DNA of 64,000 nucleotides from Wolfiporia cocos (taxonomy: Eukaryota > Basidiomycota > Agaricomycetes > Polyporales > Phaeolaceae): positions 124,001 through 188,000 of the forward strand of contig JACCLO010000022.1 of the NCBI GenBank assembly GCA_029448655.1, given 5' to 3'. The position numbers and the translations under genes are program-made. Positions 55,487 through 64,000 of the stretch are shown here, piece after piece. The notes under the pieces were generated by a model that was given only the letters and a program-made list of their open reading frames with translations, did no database searches and was not told where the DNA came from. How positions within the stretch are numbered: position 1 is the first letter of the stretch; each line of letters opens with the position of its first letter.

Positions 55487-57024
55487 CCTAGGAATGATCA
55501 TATCCGACGGTAACATCATGATGGATCCGAAGAAGTACGCCGGAGTTCAGGACTGGCCCAGACCTACTAAGGTCAAAGAGATTCAAGCTTTCCTTGGATT
55601 CGCCAATTTCTACAGGCGATTCATAGAAGGCTTCTCAAAAATAGCCAAACCACTCACCATGCTGACCAAAAAGTCAGAAGCTTGGCATTGGGACGCCGAG
55701 CAGGAAAATGCCTTCCAAACCCTAAAGGAAGCATTTACCAAAGCGCCCGTGCTTCGAATTCCGTCGCACGATCAGCCTTTCTGCGTAGAAACAGATGCGT
55801 CAGACTTCGCTACCGGAGCAGTACTATCTCAGTTAGATCCTACGGATAAAAAATTCCACCCCGTGGCGTACTATAGCAAATCGCTAAGTGCCCCGGAAAG
55901 GAACTACGAGATCTACGACAAGGAAATGTTGGCTGTCATCAGGGCTCTAGAGGAGTGGCGACACTACCTAGAGGGACACCCTGAAAAATTTGAGATATGG
56001 TTGGATCATCTGAACCTGACCTATTTCAAAACGGCGCAAAAACTGACGAGACGACAAGCCCGTTGGGCACTGTATCTCTCACGCTTCAACTTCCAAATGA
56101 AGCACAAACCTGGCAAAACAATGCTAACCGCGGATCCTCTGTCCAGGCGGCCAGACCATGAGGAGGGGGTGGATCTCGATAATCGCGATCAGGTTCTTCT
56201 GAAACCTGAGTGGTTCGAACAAGAGTACATGGCAATGGCTCTTGATACCTCCCATGCTGCCCCACAATCGGAAGACGAATCGATACTCCGAGAGATTCGC
56301 AAAGCGTTGCTAGACGACAAGGTCACAAAGGATTACAAGGAGCTGCTCTCATCCGGCCCTCGTGAATTCAAAAAAGACCTATCAGAATGGAACTACGAAG
56401 GAGGGTTACTCCTCCGAAGAGGCAAAGTCTACGTTCCAGCTACACCAGCGGATATCAGACGGCAAGTGGTCGAGTATCATCACGATCACAAGTCAGCTGG
56501 GCATTTCGGACGTTACAAGACGTACGAATTGCTAAGCCGCAACTATTGGTGGCCCGGAATGTTCGTTTACGTCAAAAAATACGTAGACGGATGTGACACA
56601 TGCCAACGTATGAAGAACCACCCGCAGAAGCCGTACGGCCCCCTGCAACCCCTACCGGTGCCGTCAGGCCCGTGGGAAGTGGTGACAATAGACCTGATTA
56701 CTCAGCTACCCCCATCGGGAATGCATGACGCGATCATGGTCGTAGTAGATCGGTTGACCAAAAGAGCAAGGTTCTTCCCAATAGAAAACACCTTCTCAAC
56801 GAAAGACCTAGCTACGATACTCTATCAAAAGGTATATCCCTTACATGGGTTGCCGAAACAGATAGTATCGGACAGAGGGACACAATTTGCCTCAAAACTA
56901 TTTGGTGAATGGTGCACCCTGCTGGGAATTCAAAGGTCGATGACTACTGCGTACCATCCGCAGGCAGACGGACAAACCGAACGAGTGAATCAAATACTCG
57001 AACAGTATCTACGGTGCTATATTA
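55487..57024 (+). pseudogene. A2 Pol, second part (RT end, RNase H, integrase core), cut by B1
   Basis: The frame resumes after A3 with LGMIISDGNIMM and is open to the B1 insertion at 57024, just past the integrase glutamate (QTERVNQILEQYLRCY). The RNase H and integrase motifs are present. Differences from A3 include FCVETD for FRVETD and IWLDHL for IWSDHL, both explained by C-to-T changes. The frame then continues into B1 LTR sequence to 57197; that last part is not real coding. Confidence 0.93.
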
Positions 57025-57724
57025 TGTCACAGATTTGGGACATGCCACTATTTTTCCCGTATTTTTACCTATTTATCTGGTATTTCTACGACCTTGTAGA
57101 CGTTTACGCTGCTAAGCGCCCGTCTACACGTACACGCAACCAAACAACACGTACACAACGCGGTATACGTCCACTCGTCATAACAACACGTACATAACAC
57201 GCTTGTACGCGTCAATGACTCAGCGGACTAACCTCCGGTGTCACGCGCTTTACTCATATCCCGATACCGGGCTATGTCAGTACGATTGGATAAGCGGCCC
57301 GCTCGTTATCACATGCCAATGCCCTTACGATTACTCATATCCCGATGCCGGTATATAAGAATCACATGCATGGCTTACTAACGTAGCTACAGCCACTTCC
57401 ACAACATGGACCTACGGTCCAAACAAACGATCTTACTGGTGCGGCCATTACCGGCGCACATGGTCTATTGTAGTTTACGACTTAGCTATATTAGTTATGT
57501 CTGCGCACAGACCGTCTAACTGTTTGGCTCCTCTTCGAGTAACCAAACAAAGCATGTATATAAGTAGGGCTATCACTGCGGATAAGCCTTAGATTTGTTC
57601 TCTGCATTCGCACAGTCACATATCATCTCTGCTTGCGCCTACTAGTATCCTCACCAACCTCCAGCAACTACTTCAAGTCGCTTAACAAGGTTATAGAGTG
57701 AGTCCCACAGTCTAGTCTGTGTCA
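57025..57724 (+). repeat. B1 5' LTR with promoter
   Basis: This 700-base LTR starts TGTCACAGATTTGGG and ends GTCTGTGTCA. TATATAA is at 57557-57563, and AGATTTGTTCT (predicted RNA start) at 57591-57601, 34 bases from the TATA start. GTGAGT is at 57698-57703. A second TATATAA near 57353 follows ATATCCCGATGCCGG. Confidence 0.95.
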
Positions 57725-57726
57725 TA

Positions 57727-57737
57727 AGAACAAATCT
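57727..57737 (+). other. B1 self-primer binding site
   Basis: AGAACAAATCT, two bases after the LTR, pairs exactly over 11 bases with 57591-57601. Confidence 0.75.
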
Positions 57738-58770
57738 GCCCCCTACCCCCGCCCTTGCGCTTGCGCTTGGGCCTGGGTTTCTATCCTACAGGGGCTATTA
57801 CTTGTTGCTGCGCACATCCCTTTCTGCCTGACAAGGCGATTGGGGTGATAGTTGAGATCTGGGGGATACATCGCCATCCTCGGCAGAGGATTGGCAACCA
57901 GGGAAGCCACACCGCCTTTTTAGGCAGGAGGCCTACCTAACCCGGACTCCAGGGTCAAGGAGACATGGTCCTCGCTGACAAGCTTGGACTATGCGCGGTT
58001 AAGACCCGCCTGTGGAGAAAAGGGGACGGTCTGCCTGTGTGCGCCCAACCCCCTGTCATGGCAAGCGTTGTTCAGCGCCCCATCACTATCCACAGGGTCA
58101 TCATTATGATGGCATGGGAATTTTCCAAAGCCGCCTCCCAGGCGTAAGGGACCTGCTTTGAACCCGTTATGGGAAAAGCAGTGAGGGGGGTGACGTAAAA
58201 AATCACCCTGCCATAGGTCACTCGCGGTAGCCAATAGCATAAGTCCTCCGGGCAGCTCGGCGTGCGAGCATGGGTCAAACGGATTTGGGGCCCCATTGGA
58301 AGAGAAGCGCGTGGCCCACTCCTTCGGGATGTGGAGCGCTGCTGTCTCGCGATCTTAGATCGACAGTGGTTTTTTTAGCCCTGATGTGACACCCATGTGG
58401 CTACAGACGGCAACCTCATTGTTGAAGCATGGACAGGCTAAGGGATGTAAAATCCCAGCCACTTTCCGGCAGCGTCCCTCCGGGGCGGTGTCGTGTATCC
58501 GATTCCCAATCATCTGACCCAGGAACCGGCCTGGCAGTCAGCAACTCTACCCCTGGAGTCGGCGCCTCTGACCGTTAGGGTCATGCGAATATCCGCGCCG
58601 TCTCGGCACAGGGTTTGCGCGCAACATAAGAGTAATTATGCCCCGTAGTACACCTTCTTTGCTCCTGAAAAGGAGTCCACTACCCTACCTTACATAACCC
58701 CTTTTATTCCTGTTCTTGGACGTATCACTGGGAAACTTTGTTTCTCATGAAGGCTGCACTTTCTAGAATC
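57738..58770 (+). other. B1 leader, GC-rich
   Basis: No convincing gene was seen in about 1 kb. It begins with a C-rich run and shares the TGCGCAC and CTGGGGGAT landmarks with the family A leader. It ends GGCTGCACTTTCTAGAATC before the ORF1 ATG, acceptor-like at 58765-58766. An in-frame ATG at 58747 would add eight residues. Confidence 0.6.
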
Positions 58771-59670
58771 ATGCCCCGCGTTACCCGTCGCACCCGTGGC
58801 TCCTCCACTGCCCCTTATGTCAAGCCGGCGAAGCGGTCCCTTCTCAGCCGCATCGACACCGCCGACATTCCTCGGGCAGAGGACGTCACCTACACACTTC
58901 CTGTAAAGGAAGATTACACTGGGAAACTCCATCTTTGGGAGATTCCCGTCCACATGCCAAAGCACATTGCTGAGGCTGGGAAACCCGCTCCTCGACCTCC
59001 CAAACCAGTTCCGCTCGCTAAGCGTATCTGGACAGAGGAAGAGAAGCTAGCCGCTTCCATTACCGCCATGGAGAACCTAATCGAACTCCGAGAACTCAAC
59101 AAGCTCAAGCTCGCCCGCGATAAGCTGAATAAGCGAATCGCCGCCAAACAAGCCGCCAAGGAAGCCAAGCAGGCAGCTTCTTCACTGGCCCTCCGTCTCT
59201 CCAGCCCGGCGGCCGGACCTTCCGTTCCGGCCAACCACAAGATTCTCGACCCTTCCCTCGTCTTCGGGAAGAAGAAGCCTCTCCAAGCATGCGACCAAGT
59301 TATTCCCATGCTAGAAGGCACTCTTACTCGTCTCACTCCTCTCGCCAACCATCCCCCTAATTACCCAGGCTTCCATATGGAAAACGACATGCGTTTTCAT
59401 ACTATGGTAGTAGAATTAGAGGACTTGGTGGATAACGTAAAGGATAGAGCGAGACGGGGGAGGATCACCAATAGAGACTGGAGAATTATGAAAAAGTACT
59501 GTAAACAGCTCGGCAGCATTTCCTTTTTGGATTGGCGTACGGACTTAGCTCGTATCGTAGCAGAATGTGTAGCGCTACAAATTACTTTTGCCTTCGGTGT
59601 AACACCACCTGACAAGGTGGCAGGGCCCTCAACTACTTCGGTAGAAGAGGATATACTCGCGATTGTATAG
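58771..59670 (+). CDS. B1 ORF1: homologue of family A ORF1, 299 aa
   Basis: It occupies the same position as in family A and starts MPRVTRRTRG. The architecture matches: a basic Arg-rich N-terminus, a charged helix (IELRELNKLKLARDKLNKRI, about residues 105-135), an Ala/Ser/Pro spacer, and the C-terminal block MRFHTMVVELEDLVDNVKDR...NRDWRIMKKYCKQL. This aligns with FTTLITDFDDLSTHLEQRVR...NEDLRRLEKYLRRL of family A. Overall identity is low, so conservation of the block is meaningful. The start could also be the in-frame ATG at 58747. Function is unknown. Confidence 0.87.
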   Translation: MPRVTRRTRGSSTAPYVKPAKRSLLSRIDTADIPRAEDVTYTLPVKEDYTGKLHLWEIPVHMPKHIAEAGKPAPRPPKPVPLAKRIWTEEEKLAASITAMENLIELRELNKLKLARDKLNKRIAAKQAAKEAKQAASSLALRLSSPAAGPSVPANHKILDPSLVFGKKKPLQACDQVIPMLEGTLTRLTPLANHPPNYPGFHMENDMRFHTMVVELEDLVDNVKDRARRGRITNRDWRIMKKYCKQLGSISFLDWRTDLARIVAECVALQITFAFGVTPPDKVAGPSTTSVEEDILAIV

Positions 59671-59771
59671 TAGAAATACTATCATCTTTTAACTCTGAAA
59701 TAGAGTGCGAGTGTGATCTATAACGAAAGTTGCAGCTTTCAAACCAAACCCCTTCTTAAGAATCTAAGACA

Positions 59772-61811
59772 ATGAGTAACCGGAAACTAACATTCGTCAC
59801 AAACAGATTCACAATGTCCTCCACCTCCTCCGTCAGCACCCCCCTCGCTCCCCGCAAAATGCGCCTCCGCTCAGAAGGTCCGGTGACCCCGGTAGCTGGT
59901 CCCTCGGGAACTCAGCAACTGGTGACGCTGGAGCACCTAAGCGAGGGAGAGGAAGAAGAAGAAGAAGGAGAAGAGGAAATGCCGGAGTTCGCTCCCCCGC
60001 AAAGGGAATCTCCGACCAACCCCATGGATACACGCCCAGGCTCCCCCATTGCCGGTTACCCCCCGGCTCGTCGCACCCGACCAATCGGGCCCGTCACCAA
60101 CCTGGAAATGGAATTTTCCAGTCCAGTACGGTGGACCGATGCGGTGGCCGCCGACAACCTCAAGGCGTACCTCACAGAGGAGGAACACCACAAGGTGGAT
60201 GGGGCCCTGCATGGGCCAATCATTGATTCAGCCGTACAACGAAGTGCGGCCATCTCCTACGACACCACCGATACCCTCGGGCGAATGGTGTACGCCCGCC
60301 TGGATCGCATCCATGGCAGAATCGATTCCCTGGCTGGGCAATCCAGGGCAATCGAACAGAAGGCCCAAGACGAGCTACACGAAGCGGTCAATTCGGTCCG
60401 CAACGAGGTGCTGTCCACTCTGGTGGACCTCGGCAAGGAACTCCGACAGGAGTACACCGCCAAGTTCACCACCCTGGAAAAGGAGCTCCGCAAGGACTAC
60501 CGGTCCAGGCTCGACGACCTCGAGGACGCATTCGCCGAGCGCATGGAGAAGGTTGACGAGGAACTCCGGAGGATTCGCAAGAATCCCTCCGTCCCCAACC
60601 CTCCCGGTGCTCGCACGCCCCCGGCAGACCCACCAGCAGCCCCCGGTAATGCTCAAACCCGAGCAGCCGAGGCCGCTGCAGCAGCACAAGCTGCAGCCGC
60701 CGCTGCAGCAGCCGTCGCCCCGCAGATTCCAGGTCTGCCTCAAAACCTGAAAATCCCCCCTCCCCCAGAATTCTCTGGATCATCTGGAAAGGTGACCGCA
60801 CAGGAATGGGTGGAGAAGATGGGTCTCTACTTCGGCACCCTCCGAGTTTACGACGACCACGACCGCATTACCACCGCCCTGTTCCGAGTAACCGGGGACG
60901 CCTACAAATTTTTCTCGCCTCTTATCAAAAAGGCAGGAAACGGCGAGCCCCTCGGTACATGGGAGGACTTCACCAAGTCGGTGATGGTCCAATACGGTAA
61001 AATGACGGACAAGGAAATCGCGAAAAAGGAAATCCGAGGCTACTACGGTACCAAGGGCAAGGAACTCGCAGAGTCGAACTACTTCAACTACTGCGAACGG
61101 TTCCGTACCCTCGGTCGCCTATCGGAAACCGCCAACGAGACCCTGGTTTGGGAGTTCACCGAAACTCTCCCCGAAAAGGTTAAGGACACCTTGAACGTCC
61201 TCGGCAAAACCCCGTTCTTCAAGGCCCCGACCGACATCGAGCCCCTCATCGACTTTGCTCTGGAAATGTACCAAACGTCATATCCAGACAAGATTAAGGG
61301 TTCGATCTTCGAGAAGGCCGGCAAGAAGGACTCGGCACCTGCCGAAAAGAAGGAGACGTCCTCCGCTTCTGCAAAGAAGTCGGAGAAGAAAAAGGACAAG
61401 GGAAAGGCGCCCGCCAAAGCCCCCGCCGACACCGCCAACGCCGTCTGCACTTACTGCAAGCAGACAGGACATTACTTCAACAAATGTCCTAAGCTTGCGG
61501 CAGACAAGGCCGCGGGAACGTTCGTGCCTGCTGCTCAGCGGGCCGAACAACAAAGGGCGAAGGAAGCGGCTGCAGCGTCTGGAAAGACCGCGGCTGCCCC
61601 TTCGGGTAGTGGAAAGGGACAGGCTTCTGGCAAGAAGCCGTACTCGGCGCCCCCCGCGGATGGCAAGACGTATCGTGCCCGATACATCTGGGAAGAAGTC
61701 ACGGCTGACTCAAGCTCAGCAGGACCCTCGGCCCCCGCCACCAACGTCGCCACAGTCGGGACCCTTTCGGTTCCCCTCGCCCCCACTACACGTCTCGAAG
61801 ATGTCTTGTGA
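59772..61811 (+). CDS. B1 Gag, 679 aa (or 665 aa from the second ATG)
   Basis: The N-terminal region is Ser/Pro-rich with an acidic stretch (EGEEEEEEGEEEMPE). Helical coiled-coil segments follow (FTTLEKELRKDYRSRLDDLED). An Ala-rich linker leads into the gag helical domain (AQEWVEKMGLYFGTLRVYDD to YQTSYPDKIKGSIFEKAG, about residues 345-515). A lysine-rich tract precedes a canonical knuckle C-X2-C-X4-H-X4-C (CTYCKQTGHYFNKC). An APTTRLEDVL end resembles [10 protein letters not shown] in family A. Two starts are possible: 59772, or 59814, which follows CTAACATTCGTCACAAACAG, a branch- and acceptor-like string. The last eight bases before the stop contain the pol ATG. Confidence 0.92.
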   Translation: MSNRKLTFVTNRFTMSSTSSVSTPLAPRKMRLRSEGPVTPVAGPSGTQQLVTLEHLSEGEEEEEEGEEEMPEFAPPQRESPTNPMDTRPGSPIAGYPPARRTRPIGPVTNLEMEFSSPVRWTDAVAADNLKAYLTEEEHHKVDGALHGPIIDSAVQRSAAISYDTTDTLGRMVYARLDRIHGRIDSLAGQSRAIEQKAQDELHEAVNSVRNEVLSTLVDLGKELRQEYTAKFTTLEKELRKDYRSRLDDLEDAFAERMEKVDEELRRIRKNPSVPNPPGARTPPADPPAAPGNAQTRAAEAAAAAQAAAAAAAAVAPQIPGLPQNLKIPPPPEFSGSSGKVTAQEWVEKMGLYFGTLRVYDDHDRITTALFRVTGDAYKFFSPLIKKAGNGEPLGTWEDFTKSVMVQYGKMTDKEIAKKEIRGYYGTKGKELAESNYFNYCERFRTLGRLSETANETLVWEFTETLPEKVKDTLNVLGKTPFFKAPTDIEPLIDFALEMYQTSYPDKIKGSIFEKAGKKDSAPAEKKETSSASAKKSEKKKDKGKAPAKAPADTANAVCTYCKQTGHYFNKCPKLAADKAAGTFVPAAQRAEQQRAKEAAAASGKTAAAPSGSGKGQASGKKPYSAPPADGKTYRARYIWEEVTADSSSAGPSAPATNVATVGTLSVPLAPTTRLEDVL

Positions 61812-64000
61812 AGAACACACCAGCCCCGCAGCGGCTGGGAGTGTACAGCTCCCTGAAGAAGAGCACCCCTACGACGGGGCTTCACAAGGACCCCTTATCT
61901 TGTGGGAAGATAAGGCGGTCGTACGTCACTCGGTATCCCACCTCGGTATATTCGGAAATTCGGCAATGGACTTTGCCCGGAGGACAAGGACACTAGCTAC
62001 ACGTGCCCCTCCTGTACAATACTTCTATCCTGACCCGCTCGCGCTAAAGTTTTTCACTTTGTATAATGTACATGGAAACGATTCTCGAGACGACAATAAA
62101 TCGTTCTCTATCGAAGTGGAACTGTGGGTATATGGAAAGAAAGTAAACGCCATGGCATTAATCGACACCGGTGCATCAATAAGCGTCATTGATAAGAAAC
62201 TCGTCCATGAGGAGAAGTTAGTCACTCAGAAACTACCTTCGCCTCTCGAGATTCGCAACGCCGACGGTACCTCTAATACCGCCGGTAATATCAATATGGC
62301 AGTAAAAGCTTATATGGTGCACGAGGAACACAAGTCCACCGAATTCTTGTACGTAATGGACGTACAGAATGCGGATGTGATCCTCGGATATGACTGGTTC
62401 CTGAAACACAACCCGGACTTCAACTGGCCGGAAGGAACCTTCACATATCGGTGTACGGAAAAATGCAAACATGGCAAACGGGTTTCGATTTCTGAGGAAG
62501 AAGACGAAATCGAACCCCGCAACATCTATCAGATCATCAACGACTTTCCAATAGATTTTCTCGGCTTAGAGGAGCCTGAGAATCCCTTTGTCGCTTGGGT
62601 GAACACCCTTGACGAAGGAACGGAACTCCTTATCGATGCCATTCAGTCGATAACGGAGAAGTCGGACGATGAATTCCTGACAGATGCGGATCTCCAGAAA
62701 TGGAAATCCTTGGTTCCGGAGGAATACCAGGAGTTTGGTCCCACGGTATTTTCTCAACGCGCATCCGAAAGGATGCCCGAACGGAAACCATACGATCACG
62801 CCATCGACTTCCCCGATGACGCGGTACTACCGCCCCCGAGTAAGGCATACAAGATGTCTCCTCAGGAAGCGAACTCGCTAGATCAGTGGATTCAGGAAGA
62901 GTTACGGAAGGGCTACATCCGATACTCGAAATCTCCGATCGCGAGTCCGGTCTTCTTCGTCCCTAAAAAAGACGGCGGAGCCCGAATGGTAGTCGATTAC
63001 CGAAAAGTAAACGACTTAACCATCAAAAACAGGTACCCTCTCCCACGCATAGACGAGCTTATCGATAAGCTTAGCCAGGCTTCGATATTTACGAAGCTCG
63101 ACTTGCGTTGGGGTTACAACAACGTAAGAATCAAGGAGGGAGATGAATGGAAGACCGCATTCATTACGCCTAACGGCCTTTACGAAGCTGTAGTCATGTA
63201 CTTCGGTTTTTGTAATGCACCCAGCACGTTCCAACACATGATGAACGATATTCTAGGTGACCTTATCAGAGAAGGAAAGGTCATTGTCTACCTAGACGAC
63301 ATCCTTGTGTTCGGAAACGACCTGTTGGAACACCGTCGTATCGTCAAGCAAGTATTACAAATCTTGCAAGACAACGACTTGTTCGCGAAGCCTGAAAAGT
63401 GCTTCTTCGAACAAAGCAGTATTGAATACCTGGGAATGATCATTTCCAAAGGAAAAGTCGAAATGGACCCTAAGAAGGTAGCCGGTGTCATGGACTGGCC
63501 TACACCTGCCAAGGTGAAGGACGTCCAAGCCTTTGTTGGCTTCGCCAACTATTACCGTCGGTTCATTAAAGATTTCTCCAAAGTGGTTAAGCCGTTAACC
63601 GAACTGTCCAAGAAAAACACGCAGTGGAATTGGGGACCCGAACAAGTGGAAGCCTTCCAAACTCTCAAGGAAGCTTTCACATCGGCTCCAATACTCCGGA
63701 TCCCAGATCAGGAATCCCCGTTCCGCGTGGAAGCGGATTCTTCCGATTACGCAACTGGTGCGGTGCTATCACAATACTCTTCGGAGGATAAGCTCTGGCA
63801 CCCGGTAGCCTTTTACTCGAAATCTCTATCAGCACCCGAAAGGAACTATGAGATTTACGATAAGGAGTTGCTCGCAATCATCCGCGCTCTAGAGGAATGG
63901 AGACATTACCTCGAAGGACATCCACACAAGTTTGAAGTATGGTCGGATCATCTCAATCTGACATATTTCAAATCGGCACAACGGCTAACCCGGAGACAGG
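61801..64000 (+). CDS. B1 Pol, N-terminal part: protease, RT, start of RNase H (continues past window)
   Basis: The frame is open from ATG 61801, which lies inside the end of gag (ATGTCTTGTGA: pol start and gag stop overlap by 11 bases), to the end of the window. A later in-frame ATG at 61966 (MDFARRTRTLATRAP) is the alternative start. Retropepsin ALIDTGASIS, RT (LRWGYNN, FGFCNAPSTFQ, YLDDILVFGND) and RNase H VEADSSDYATGA are present. No stop occurs in the 2200 bases seen. Integrase, chromodomain and dUTPase are expected outside the window, as in B0 and B2. Confidence 0.94.
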   Translation, partial: MSCEEHTSPAAAGSVQLPEEEHPYDGASQGPLILWEDKAVVRHSVSHLGIFGNSAMDFARRTRTLATRAPPVQYFYPDPLALKFFTLYNVHGNDSRDDNKSFSIEVELWVYGKKVNAMALIDTGASISVIDKKLVHEEKLVTQKLPSPLEIRNADGTSNTAGNINMAVKAYMVHEEHKSTEFLYVMDVQNADVILGYDWFLKHNPDFNWPEGTFTYRCTEKCKHGKRVSISEEEDEIEPRNIYQIINDFPIDFLGLEEPENPFVAWVNTLDEGTELLIDAIQSITEKSDDEFLTDADLQKWKSLVPEEYQEFGPTVFSQRASERMPERKPYDHAIDFPDDAVLPPPSKAYKMSPQEANSLDQWIQEELRKGYIRYSKSPIASPVFFVPKKDGGARMVVDYRKVNDLTIKNRYPLPRIDELIDKLSQASIFTKLDLRWGYNNVRIKEGDEWKTAFITPNGLYEAVVMYFGFCNAPSTFQHMMNDILGDLIREGKVIVYLDDILVFGNDLLEHRRIVKQVLQILQDNDLFAKPEKCFFEQSSIEYLGMIISKGKVEMDPKKVAGVMDWPTPAKVKDVQAFVGFANYYRRFIKDFSKVVKPLTELSKKNTQWNWGPEQVEAFQTLKEAFTSAPILRIPDQESPFRVEADSSDYATGAVLSQYSSEDKLWHPVAFYSKSLSAPERNYEIYDKELLAIIRALEEWRHYLEGHPHKFEVWSDHLNLTYFKSAQRLTRRQ

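Larger units (their letters stand above)
39823..57024 (+). mobile_element. A2: family A element, split by A3 and by B1
   Basis: A2 begins with its 5' LTR at 39823 inside B2 pol (target copy TTGCC). It contains leader, ORF1, gag and the first third of pol. It is interrupted at 45826-55486 by A3 (target CCTAG), resumes at 55487, and is cut again at 57024 by B1 (target copy TATTA, 57020-57024). Its integrase end, chromodomain, dUTPase and 3' LTR lie beyond the window. Several C-to-T type changes mark it as older than A3. Confidence 0.93.
57025..64000 (+). mobile_element. B1: family B element, 5' part, runs off the window
   Basis: It consists of the 5' LTR, self-primer site, leader of about 1 kb, ORF1, gag and most of pol up to RNase H. 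All frames seen are open. The left target copy is TATTA (57020-57024). Whether the rest is intact cannot be seen. Confidence 0.94.

Noticed and set aside
57025..57197. An open frame that fuses A2 integrase to the first part of the B1 LTR
   Set aside because: The last roughly 58 codons are a chance reading of LTR sequence created by the insertion. The same string appears as a false frame beside B0 and B2.

Overview
The window looks like a transposon graveyard from a fungal genome, most likely a basidiomycete of the Agaricomycetes. The reasons are chromodomain-bearing Ty3/Gypsy polyproteins, short 47-54 base GT-AG introns in the few host-like gene remnants, and dense nested LTR insertions. I cannot name the species. 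No intact single-copy host gene, rRNA, tRNA or CRISPR array was found.

Two related Ty3/Gypsy families dominate. The labels A to G are mine. Family A has 619-621 base LTRs that start TGTCACAAG and end TGTTA. It is present as A1 (15266-24928, minus), A2 (39823-57024, plus, split) and A3 (45826-55486, plus, complete), plus two solo LTRs. Family B has LTRs of about 700 bases that start TGTCACAGATTTGGG. It is present as B0 (1-1587, 3' end only), B2 (34759-39822, minus, 5' end displaced) and B1 (57025 to beyond the window, plus). Solo or remnant LTRs of further families (C, D, E, F, G) fill much of the rest.

Both families share one plan: LTR, a self-complementary primer site, a long GC-rich leader, ORF1 (unknown, basic and coiled-coil rich), gag, pol, polypurine tract, LTR. 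Pol carries protease, reverse transcriptase, RNase H, integrase, chromodomain, a conserved linker and a C-terminal dUTPase with all five motifs. The U5 of each family holds a consensus 5' splice site, and splice-acceptor-like sequences sit just before the ORF1 and gag start codons, so ORF1 and gag may be made from spliced RNAs. The gag stop and pol start overlap (TGATG in A; 11 bases in B), which suggests coupled reinitiation. The primer site right after the 5' LTR is exactly complementary to LTR sequence 34 bases downstream of the TATA box, the layout of Tf1-type self-primed retrotransposons.

Layout. 1-1587: B0 pol end and LTR. 1588-9867: old LTR remnants and unrecognised sequence. 9868-11657: a host-like multi-exon gene remnant broken by an old family A solo LTR. 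12106-27179: an AT-rich repeat locus split by a solo E LTR, a solo A LTR, and a three-level nest (C LTR, containing F LTR, containing A1), each with a 5-base target duplication. 27180-34652: C and G LTRs, a degraded gene with a 20-base tandem duplication, and unrecognised sequence. 34653-64000: a nest open to the right, in which a B LTR contains B2, B2 contains A2, and A2 contains both A3 and B1. A3 has intact ORFs and LTRs that look identical by eye, so it is the best candidate for a recent or still mobile copy.
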